Made by a program: the position numbers and the translations under genes. Shown piece after piece: positions 33,591-40,432 of a stretch of DNA of 64,000 nucleotides. The stretch comes from Streptomyces cavernae (GTDB lineage: Bacteria > Actinomycetota > Actinomycetes > Streptomycetales > Streptomycetaceae), in NCBI RefSeq assembly GCF_004023625.1, contig NZ_RPDJ01000016.1, forward strand, positions 1-64,000, written 5' to 3'. Below the pieces are notes generated by a model, which worked only from the letters and a program-made list of their open reading frames with translations, was not told where the DNA came from and made no database searches. Every line of letters starts with the position of its first letter. Positions within the stretch are counted from its first letter, which is position 1.

Positions 33591-36500
33591 ATGACGCGCA
33601 CCAGGCGCAACTGGCGTTTCCGGCGCCGGACTTCCAGCCGACCGCTCCGCAGGCCGGGTCGGGGGCCCGGCCGTGTGCCGGGCCGGCGTACCACCGCGAT
33701 GGTCCTCGCCGCCGCCATCGCCGCGACGGGCGTCACCTACGCCGGTCTCCGGCTCGACGCCTCCCGTGACGGGGCCGATCCCGCCCCTCGCGCCAAGCCG
33801 GTCACCGAGGCCGTCGCGATCGCTCAGGCCGCCAGGACCGGGAAGTCCGTCGAGGTCACCGCGCTGCGGACGGCGCGCTCCACCACATGGGCACGCCCGG
33901 ACGGGCTGATGGCGAAGCGGCTGTACTCCTCGCCGGTCCGGGCCAAGGTGGGCGGCGAGTGGAAGGACATCGACACCGGTCTCCGACGGACCGACCAAGG
34001 CTGGGAGCCGCGTGCGACCAATACGCGCATGGTGTTCTCCGCGGGGTCGGAAGCCAGCCCCGGTAGGCGCGACGGCGACGAGAGCGGCAGTGAGCGGGCC
34101 TCCCGTGCGTCGACACAGCGCCTCTCGCTGCTCAAGGGCACCGTGTCGGCGGAGGCCGAGTCAACTCCCCTGGTCACCCTGCACGTCGACGACCATGACC
34201 TCCAGCTCACCTGGCCGGGCCCGGTCCCCGCGCCGATCATCGACGGGTCTCGGGCCCTGTATCCGGAGATCTTTCCGGGCGCGGACCTGGTGCTGACCGC
34301 GGACGACGACGGGTTCGCCCAGCTGATCGTCCTCAAGAACCGTCAGGCAGCGGCCGACCCCCGCGCCAAGCAGCTCGCGTACGGCATCACTTCCGCCACG
34401 CTCACCTTCCGGCTCGACCCGGTCTCCGGCATCCTCGAAGCCGAGGACATCAACGGTGACGAGGTCGCCATGTCTCCGACGCCGCTGATGTGGGACAGCA
34501 GCGGCCGGCCGGCCGTCACCGACGGCGGGGTCGGCGCGACCGCCCAGCCCACCGCGCCCGAAGCACCGGAACCACCTTCCACGGTCAGCCCCGAGCCCGA
34601 GGACAGCGCACCTCCCACCACGGAGGAACCCGTCGAGTCCGACGAACAGGCCGACCCGTCTCCGGAGGTTCTGCCGTCCGCAGAGGACGGCACCGGCCCC
34701 GCCCCGTCGGACGCCCCGCTCCCCACCGCGCCGCCGGAGCCGACCCCGGCCCCCTCGCCCACGGGTTCGGCGGCCACGCTCGGCCTGCCACTGCTCGACG
34801 GCCCCTCCCCCGACTCGCGGGGTGAGCTCGTCGAGGCGGACCTCTCCGGGGCCAACTGGGTCCTCACACCGAATCAGGACTTCCTCACCGACCCGGCCAC
34901 GACCTACCCGGTCTTCGTCGACCCATCGGTCAAGAAGCACGTGCAGAACTGGACCACCGCCTACAGCCGCCACCCCAACGCGACCTTCTACAACGGCAAG
35001 AACTTCAACAAGGGCGGCACCCACGAGGCCCGGGTCGGCTTCGAGTCCGACACCTGGGGCACGTCCCGCTCGTACTTCAACATCGACTTCGACAAGGACC
35101 TGAGGGGCACGAAGATCAAGAGTGCGAGGCTGTACCTGCTGGAGACGTACTCCTGGTCGTGCAGCGCCCGTGCGATGAGCGTGCACCTCACCGGGCCCAT
35201 CAACTCCCGCACCAACTGGAAGAACGCGCCCAAGCTGCACGACGGCAACAAGTTCGCCACCAAGAGCTTCGCGCACGGCTACAAGTCCGGCTGCCGGGAC
35301 GCATACGAGACGTTCAACCTGACGAAGGCCGCCCAGAAGCGCGCCGACGAAGGCGCGGCCACGATCACTTTCGGTCTGCGGGCGCGTGACGAGAACAGCC
35401 AGTACTCCTGGAAGAAGTTCCTGGCCGACGGTAGCTACCCGCCCATCCTCGAACTCGAGTACAACCGGCGCCCGAGCGCGCCCGACAAGCTGGACCTCGG
35501 TCCGGACGCCAAGTGCACCACCACCACGCCGTACGTCCGGATGGGTTCCGGGAGCCTCACCTTCACTGCCCGGGCGTCCGACAAGGACAAGAACCTCGAT
35601 CGCCTGGACTTCGACCTGTGGCCGACCGGCAAGTGGGGCACGACCGGGGACCTGCTGGGCGCCACCGGAAACGTAACCACCGACGGTGACAAGGGCACCG
35701 CCCTGCGCACCACGGACGCGTTCCCCACCAGCAGGCTGACCAACGGCACCACCTACTCGTGGCGGGTGCGGGCCTTCGACGACGCCGGGGGCTCCTCCCC
35801 GTACTCACCGGCCAAGACGCCCTGCCGCTTCGTCCTCGACACCAGCAAGCCGAAGCCGCCCAAGGTCAGCTCCGTCGACTTCCCCAACGCCGACGGGGAT
35901 GAGAACGGGTTCGGAAGCGGCGCCGAGGACGCGAACTGGAGCACCAAGAAGTTCGGGACGCCGGGCGCCTTCACCGTGCGTGCGCTCAGCAGCGACGTGG
36001 TGCGCTACGAGTACGGTTTCAACGCGCCGTCCTATCCGTTCTCGCTGTCGCGGAAGTCGGGAACGGCCATCACCGTCAGCGCGGACATAACGAACGCCCG
36101 GCCACCGGCAGCCGGTCCCAACGTGCTGTACGTGCGGACCGTGGACGGGGCGGGCAACGTGTCCGAGCCGACGAAGTACCTCTTCTACGTCACTCCGCGC
36201 GACCAGGCCGATACCCCGGGCGACTTCACCGGCGACGGTCTCGCCGACCTGATGACGGTCACCGACGCGGGCAATCTGGCGCTGTACCGCTCCCGGGCCA
36301 ACGCGAACGCCGACGGCACCCTCGGGAAGGGCAGCGGGGACTTCGACTTCTCGATGCCCGGCGCCTACCGGGGGAACCCCGACAAGGACCCCAACGGCGA
36401 CGAGCTGCCACCCTTCGTCGCGGTACCGGGCGGTCACTTCAAGGGGGCGCTGATCACGCACAACGGTGACATCTACGGCGGTGACGGCCTGCAGGACCTG

Positions 36501-37142
36501 GTCGTCCGTGTGGAAGGCAAGCTGTGGGTGTATCCGGGCGACGGCTACGGCGCGGTCAACGTCGACAAGCGGCGCGAGATCCTGCTGCCCGAAGGCGCCC
36601 CCGATCCGGCGAGCCTCACCCAGATCGTGGCCGCGGGCGACGCGACCGGTGACGGACGGACCGACTTCTTCGCCACGGCCGGCGACCAGTTCTGGGTCTT
36701 CAGCGGGTACCACGGAGCCACGATCGACCAGGTCCGACGGCTGGCCGCCTCCACCTGGCTGGGGCGTGACATCGTCACCGCGCAGGACATCAGTGGCGAC
36801 GGTGTCACGGACATCGTGTACCGCAACGACGCGGCGAAGCTGATGCTCCGCAAGGGCATCGCCGCCTCCGGCGGAGGCGTGGACCTGGAGTCGCTGACGG
36901 CCGGGGCCAACTCCTCGGGCGGGACCGACACGGAGTACGGCTCGGCGGGCTGGTCCGTGGCCAACATCCCGATGCTGATGGGCACTCCCGACGCCAACGG
37001 GGACGCGATCCCCGATGTGTGGACCGTCCGTTCCGACGGCTCCGTCCGGTTCTACGCGGGCGGGCGGACCGTGCTGCCGGGGTCGGGGACGCAGGTGGTC
37101 AACCCGAACGGTTACTGGACGACGCGGATCGCCATCGGCTGA
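33591..37142 (+). CDS. Secreted DNRLRE/FG-GAP domain protein, divergent to the Rhs toxin
   Basis: A 1,183-residue predicted exported protein. An Arg-rich start and hydrophobic segment (TTAMVLAAAIAATGVTYAGL) form the signal. The region to about 380 is of unknown fold, then a Pro/Glu/Ser linker. A DNRLRE-type surface domain follows at about 430-620 (SRSYFNIDFDKDLRGTKIKS, ARLYLLETYSWSCSARAMSV). After this come fibronectin-like segments (TYSWRVRAFDDAGGSSPYSP) and a C-terminal FG-GAP-like propeller (DFTGDGLADLMTVTDAGNLA, DATGDGRTDFFATAG). Proteins of this type commonly sit beside Rhs genes in streptomycetes; whether it helps display or deliver the toxin is not known. Confidence 0.85.
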   Translation: MTRTRRNWRFRRRTSSRPLRRPGRGPGRVPGRRTTAMVLAAAIAATGVTYAGLRLDASRDGADPAPRAKPVTEAVAIAQAARTGKSVEVTALRTARSTTWARPDGLMAKRLYSSPVRAKVGGEWKDIDTGLRRTDQGWEPRATNTRMVFSAGSEASPGRRDGDESGSERASRASTQRLSLLKGTVSAEAESTPLVTLHVDDHDLQLTWPGPVPAPIIDGSRALYPEIFPGADLVLTADDDGFAQLIVLKNRQAAADPRAKQLAYGITSATLTFRLDPVSGILEAEDINGDEVAMSPTPLMWDSSGRPAVTDGGVGATAQPTAPEAPEPPSTVSPEPEDSAPPTTEEPVESDEQADPSPEVLPSAEDGTGPAPSDAPLPTAPPEPTPAPSPTGSAATLGLPLLDGPSPDSRGELVEADLSGANWVLTPNQDFLTDPATTYPVFVDPSVKKHVQNWTTAYSRHPNATFYNGKNFNKGGTHEARVGFESDTWGTSRSYFNIDFDKDLRGTKIKSARLYLLETYSWSCSARAMSVHLTGPINSRTNWKNAPKLHDGNKFATKSFAHGYKSGCRDAYETFNLTKAAQKRADEGAATITFGLRARDENSQYSWKKFLADGSYPPILELEYNRRPSAPDKLDLGPDAKCTTTTPYVRMGSGSLTFTARASDKDKNLDRLDFDLWPTGKWGTTGDLLGATGNVTTDGDKGTALRTTDAFPTSRLTNGTTYSWRVRAFDDAGGSSPYSPAKTPCRFVLDTSKPKPPKVSSVDFPNADGDENGFGSGAEDANWSTKKFGTPGAFTVRALSSDVVRYEYGFNAPSYPFSLSRKSGTAITVSADITNARPPAAGPNVLYVRTVDGAGNVSEPTKYLFYVTPRDQADTPGDFTGDGLADLMTVTDAGNLALYRSRANANADGTLGKGSGDFDFSMPGAYRGNPDKDPNGDELPPFVAVPGGHFKGALITHNGDIYGGDGLQDLVVRVEGKLWVYPGDGYGAVNVDKRREILLPEGAPDPASLTQIVAAGDATGDGRTDFFATAGDQFWVFSGYHGATIDQVRRLAASTWLGRDIVTAQDISGDGVTDIVYRNDAAKLMLRKGIAASGGGVDLESLTAGANSSGGTDTEYGSAGWSVANIPMLMGTPDANGDAIPDVWTVRSDGSVRFYAGGRTVLPGSGTQVVNPNGYWTTRIAIG

Positions 37143-37157
37143 CCCCGTCACACGCGT

Positions 37158-37194
37158 GAGGAGGCTGACCGCTCCCCTGCCGGTCGGCCTCCTC
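37158..37194 (+). terminator. Terminator after the DNRLRE gene
   Basis: GAGGAGGCTGACCG and CGGTCGGCCTCCTC form a 14-bp stem with one G-T pair and a 9-base loop, 15 bases after the stop. Confidence 0.8.
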
Positions 37195-37202
37195 GTGTTG
37201 CG

Positions 37203-37838
37203 TCATTCCCCCGGCGCCCCGGAAGCGCCCGGCCTGCGGTTGATGGCCGTGAGGTCGATCTCGATGTCGAACGGGACGGAGACCTTGAGGCGGTCGTGGA
37301 AGATGCCGGTGAGGCCGTACACCTCGGTGGCGGGGTCCCGTTCATAGACGTACACGACGGGCAGCCCTTTGTCCTCGTCCTCCTCGACCCGCCAGAAGTG
37401 CGGGACTCCGGCTGCGGCGTACTTTCGGGGCTTGACCTCCCGGTCTCGTTCCCGCGAGTCGGCCGAGACCACTTCGACGGCGAGGAGCACGTCCTCGGGC
37501 CTGTACCAGGTTTGCCTGGAGCCTGTGTTCGCCTCCAGAGGAAAGACGAGGATGTCCGGCTCCGGGCGGTTCTTGGTGTCCAGCTTGATCGTCATTTCCC
37601 GCAGGACATCCAGGTGACTTGGCGCCTGCGCCAAGAGCGTGTTTTCCATCAGTCGCATACACCGGGCGTGGAATGCGGTCTGCGGACTCATGAAGACGAG
37701 ACTCCCGTCGAGCAACTCCGTGTGCGGCGGGAGGCCCGGAATCCGGTCGAGGTCGTCCGCGGTCCAGCCCTCGGGAGGAGGGATCGGCCAGCGGTACGCA
37801 GGCTCCTCGTCCAGCCCGTTGTCGGATGCGGCGCTCAT
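37203..37838 (-). CDS. Uma2 family (DUF820) endonuclease-like protein
   Basis: A 211-residue member of the same family as 16629-17243 but diverged. Core elements: HTELLDGSLVFMSPQTAFHA, PEPDILVFPLEANTG, VLLAVEVVSADSRERDREVK and KYAAAGVPHFWRVEEDE. The acidic and Lys positions match the PD-(D/E)XK pattern. The ATG at 37838 has GGGAG upstream; longer frames have no support. No link to its neighbours is evident. Confidence 0.9.
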   Translation of the reverse strand: MSAASDNGLDEEPAYRWPIPPPEGWTADDLDRIPGLPPHTELLDGSLVFMSPQTAFHARCMRLMENTLLAQAPSHLDVLREMTIKLDTKNRPEPDILVFPLEANTGSRQTWYRPEDVLLAVEVVSADSRERDREVKPRKYAAAGVPHFWRVEEDEDKGLPVVYVYERDPATEVYGLTGIFHDRLKVSVPFDIEIDLTAINRRPGASGAPGE

Positions 37839-37993
37839 GATTGCTCCCATGGGACGGAGTCTCGCCTGTGGTTTCAGCGTACCCAGCGGGTATGAGCGCG
37901 GGCTCAGCCTTATGAGTGATCGAGGCGAGTGATCGCGGGACGGTGCGAATGTGCGATCCGCCCACCGCCGACCTGGCCACCTAATCTGACGAC

Positions 37994-38413
37994 ATGTCAG
38001 ATCATGCGTCCTACGAACTGCTCGGGTTCGACAACGTGCTGCTGCCCGTGGGGGATCTCGACGAGGCCGTCGCGTTCTACCGGCAGGCCGGGTTCGACGT
38101 GGCGTTCCGGCTCGACGAGGCCGGGATCGCGCTGCTGAGCGTGGGGAGCGAGACACCCGGAGTGCTGCTCCGCCTGGAGGAGGAGCTCCGGCGCCGGCCG
38201 CCCGTCTGGGCCTCGGCCCGGGTGTGGCTGGAGGTGTCGGACGCGCGGGCCGCGGGACGCGCGCTGACCTCCGCGGGGATCCGGCCGCTCGACGAGCCCT
38301 TCCCCGTCGCCACCGGCTGGACCGTCGAGATCGCCGACCCCTGGGGCAACGTCCTCGGCTTCACCGACTACAGCAAGCGGCCGGAGCTGGGCCGCAAGAA
38401 GGGTGCGCCATGA
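37994..38413 (+). CDS. VOC/glyoxalase family protein
   Basis: A 139-residue protein of the vicinal-oxygen-chelate superfamily with paired beta-alpha-beta-beta-beta units: LGFDNVLLPVGDLDEAVAFY, RQAGFDVAFRLDE, VWLEVSDARAAGRALTSAGI, and VEIADPWGNVLGFTDYS. The last motif carries the usual metal-side Asp/Gly. Substrate unknown; family members include dioxygenases and antibiotic-binding resistance proteins. It ends just before the operator-flanked promoter. Confidence 0.87.
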   Translation: MSDHASYELLGFDNVLLPVGDLDEAVAFYRQAGFDVAFRLDEAGIALLSVGSETPGVLLRLEEELRRRPPVWASARVWLEVSDARAAGRALTSAGIRPLDEPFPVATGWTVEIADPWGNVLGFTDYSKRPELGRKKGAP

Positions 38414-38438
38414 GACTCACCCGACAGCACGAGCGCAC

Positions 38439-38498
38439 TTGAACACGTTCAAAAACGGGTCTACAGTCCTCGGTATCGCAACTTTTGAACGCGTTCAA
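38439..38498 (+). promoter_or_regulatory. Promoter with twin 14-bp operators (TTGAACnCGTTCAA)
   Basis: Two perfect palindromes, TTGAACACGTTCAA (38439-38452) and TTGAACGCGTTCAA (38485-38498), lie 46 bases apart centre to centre. The first contains TTGAAC, which sits exactly 17 bases before TACAGT (38462-38467), giving a good -35/-10 pair. The second operator then falls just downstream of the likely transcription start. The layout fits repression by the TetR protein encoded at 39525-40382 at the end of this operon. Confidence 0.78.
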
Positions 38499-38531
38499 GA
38501 AGCGTTCGAGAGGCTTCCGAAGGGTGGGGAC

Positions 38532-38936
38532 ATGGACCTCACGGTCGTGGCATACGTCGTGTATCTGCTGGTCAGCATCGCGCTGACCGTCTGGGTCGCG
38601 CGCACGCTCAGCCGTAACGGACGGATCTTTCTCTCCGACGTGCTGCACGGGAACGAGAAGCTCGCAGACGCCGTCAACCACCTGCTGGTGGTCGGCTTCT
38701 ACCTGGTCAACCTGGGCTTCGTGGCGCTCTACCTGAGCGGGGACGAGGAGATCACCTCGGCCCGCGAGGTGTTCGAGGCGCTGTCGACGAAGCTCGGCGT
38801 GGTGCTGCTGGTGCTCGGCGCGATGCACCTCGGCAACGTGTACGTGCTCAACAAGATCCGCCGCCGCGGGGTGATGGAGCGGGAGCAGACGCCGCCCGTC
38901 CCGCCCCAGGACTGGGTCGCCCCGGCGGGGGCGTGA
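38532..38936 (+). CDS. Small integral membrane protein, first gene of TetR-linked operon
   Basis: A 134-residue protein with three or four membrane segments: MDLTVVAYVVYLLVSIALTV, NHLLVVGFYLVNLGFVALYL, LSTKLGVVLLVLGAMHLGNV, then a charged tail. The ATG has GGGTGGGG upstream. I recall similar proteins of unknown function beside TetR genes. Transcription probably starts from the operator-bearing promoter. The stop overlaps the next start (GTGA). Confidence 0.85.
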   Translation: MDLTVVAYVVYLLVSIALTVWVARTLSRNGRIFLSDVLHGNEKLADAVNHLLVVGFYLVNLGFVALYLSGDEEITSAREVFEALSTKLGVVLLVLGAMHLGNVYVLNKIRRRGVMEREQTPPVPPQDWVAPAGA

Positions 38937-39514
38937 CCTCGATGGTCACCTCCGAGGGGCGGCCGGAGGGCCAGGGCCGTACGGACCGCCGGACCGCGGA
39001 CCGGGACGCCGCGCGCGTCCCGGTCCGCGGGCTCACCGTGCTCTACGACGCCGACTGCTCACTGTGCGCCTTCGTACGCGACTGGCTGGTACGGCAACGG
39101 CAGTTGGTCCCTCTCCGGCTGGTGCCCGCCGGCTCCGAGGAGGCCCGTACCCGTTTCCCGGCCCTCGACCACGGGGCGACGCTGCGGGAGATCACCGTGG
39201 TCGGCGACCGGGGGCAGGTCTACCAGGGGTCCGCCGCCTGGATCGTGTGCCTGTGGGCGCTCGCCGAGCACCGGCCGCTCGCGCACCGGCTGAGCACTCC
39301 CTCCGGGGCCAGGCTGGCCAAGGGAGCGGTGCTCACCGCCGCGAAATGGCGTGACGCACAGAAGGCACACAAAGCGCAGAAGGCTGAGCAGGCGCGGCGG
39401 CCACGCGGCTGGGGCGGCAGCGTGTACGCCGGCGACGGATGGTCCTACGACCCCCGGACCGGCTGGACGCACACCGATCCCGCCTGTGACGGCGACGCCT
39501 GCGCGACTGGTTAG
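38933..39514 (+). CDS. DCC-family thiol-disulfide oxidoreductase-like protein (DUF393)
   Basis: A 193-residue protein with the DUF393 signature LTVLYDADCSLCAFVRDWL, whose CxxC is at about 42-45, followed by QGSAAWIVCLWALAEHRPLA. The family has a thioredoxin-like fold. The C-terminal 50 residues (KAHKAQKAEQARRPR and a WSYDPRTGWTHTDP tail) are not part of the domain. The GTG overlaps the previous stop; an ATG at 38942 is also in frame. It is the middle gene of the operon. Confidence 0.87.
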   Translation: MTSMVTSEGRPEGQGRTDRRTADRDAARVPVRGLTVLYDADCSLCAFVRDWLVRQRQLVPLRLVPAGSEEARTRFPALDHGATLREITVVGDRGQVYQGSAAWIVCLWALAEHRPLAHRLSTPSGARLAKGAVLTAAKWRDAQKAHKAQKAEQARRPRGWGGSVYAGDGWSYDPRTGWTHTDPACDGDACATG

Positions 39515-39524
39515 GCTCGGTGGC

Positions 39525-40382
39525 GTGCCCGCAGCGAATGACACCGGCGAACCCGGCGGCAGCCCCGCCAAGAGCGACGGCCAAAGCCCCGCCAGAAGCG
39601 ATGGCCAAAGCCCCGCCAGAAGCGACGGCGCAAGCCCCGTCAAGAGAGACGCCAAAGGCCCCGCCCGCGGCGACGGCCGTACCCCTGCCAAGAGCGAGCA
39701 GACCCGCGCGCTGATCCTGGAGACCGCGATGCGGCTCTTCCAGGAGCGGGGGTACGACAAGACCACGATGCGGGCCATCGCCCAGGAGGCCGGCGTCTCG
39801 GTCGGCAACGCGTACTACTACTTCGCCGGCAAGGAGCACCTCATCCAGGGCTTCTACGACCGGATCGCCGTCGAGCACCAGGCGGCGGTGCGGGAGGTCC
39901 TGGACCGCGAGACCGATCTGGAGGCGCGGCTCGCCGGGGTGCTCAAGCGATGGCTCGACGTCGCCACGCCGTACCACGAGTTCGCGGTGCAGTTCTTCAA
40001 GAACGCCGCCGACCCGGACAGCCCGCTCAGTCCCTTCTCCCCCGAATCCACTCACGCGCGTGAGGAGGCCATCAGCGTCCACCGGGAGGTGCTCGCCGGT
40101 TCCAAGGCGAAGGTGCCGGAGGAACTACGGGAAGTCCTGCCGGAGTTGATGTGGCTGTCGCAGATGGGGCTCGTGCTGTACTGGATCTTCGACCGTACGG
40201 AGGGGCGCGAACGCAGTTACCGGCTCGCCGAACGCGGTGCCCGGATCACCGCGCGCGGCGTCTCGCTCGCCCGTTTCCGTCTGCTCCGGCCGCTGGTGCG
40301 CGAGGTGCACGAGTTGTTCACGGACTTCCTGCCGGGGATGACGAACGCTCTCCCGGATCCGGCGAGGAAGGGCGCGCCCTGA
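39525..40382 (+). CDS. TetR-family regulator with repetitive N-terminus
   Basis: A 285-residue repressor-type protein. Residues 10-58 are imperfect 8-residue repeats (SPARSDGQ, SPARSDGA, GPARGDGR) before the TetR helix-turn-helix at about 63-105 (LILETAMRLFQERGYDKTTM, QEAGVSVGNAYYYFAGKEHL). The ligand-binding domain follows (YHEFAVQFFKNAADPDSPLS). The GTG start is 11 bases after the DCC gene. Autoregulation through the two operators upstream of the operon is likely. It is bounded by a hairpin at 40383-40407. Confidence 0.9.
   Translation: MPAANDTGEPGGSPAKSDGQSPARSDGQSPARSDGASPVKRDAKGPARGDGRTPAKSEQTRALILETAMRLFQERGYDKTTMRAIAQEAGVSVGNAYYYFAGKEHLIQGFYDRIAVEHQAAVREVLDRETDLEARLAGVLKRWLDVATPYHEFAVQFFKNAADPDSPLSPFSPESTHAREEAISVHREVLAGSKAKVPEELREVLPELMWLSQMGLVLYWIFDRTEGRERSYRLAERGARITARGVSLARFRLLRPLVREVHELFTDFLPGMTNALPDPARKGAP
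39558..39698 (+). repeat. 24-bp tandem repeats inside the TetR gene
   Basis: Six imperfect units, the first shortened to 21 bases, resembling GGCCAAAGCCCCGCCAGAAG + CGAC; units two and three differ by one base. Each full unit encodes 8 residues, so copy-number change would keep the reading frame. The repeats code for the N-terminal tail before the DNA-binding domain. Confidence 0.85.
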
Positions 40383-40407
40383 GGGGCCCGCTTCGTCAGC
40401 GGGCCCC
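40383..40407. terminator. Bidirectional hairpin between TetR and MMPL genes
   Basis: GGGGCCCGCT and AGCGGGCCCC form a perfect 10-bp stem around TCGTC, immediately after the TetR stop and before the convergent MMPL gene end. Confidence 0.75.
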
Positions 40408-40432
40408 CGACTCGCAGGCGCTGGGCCCCGGT

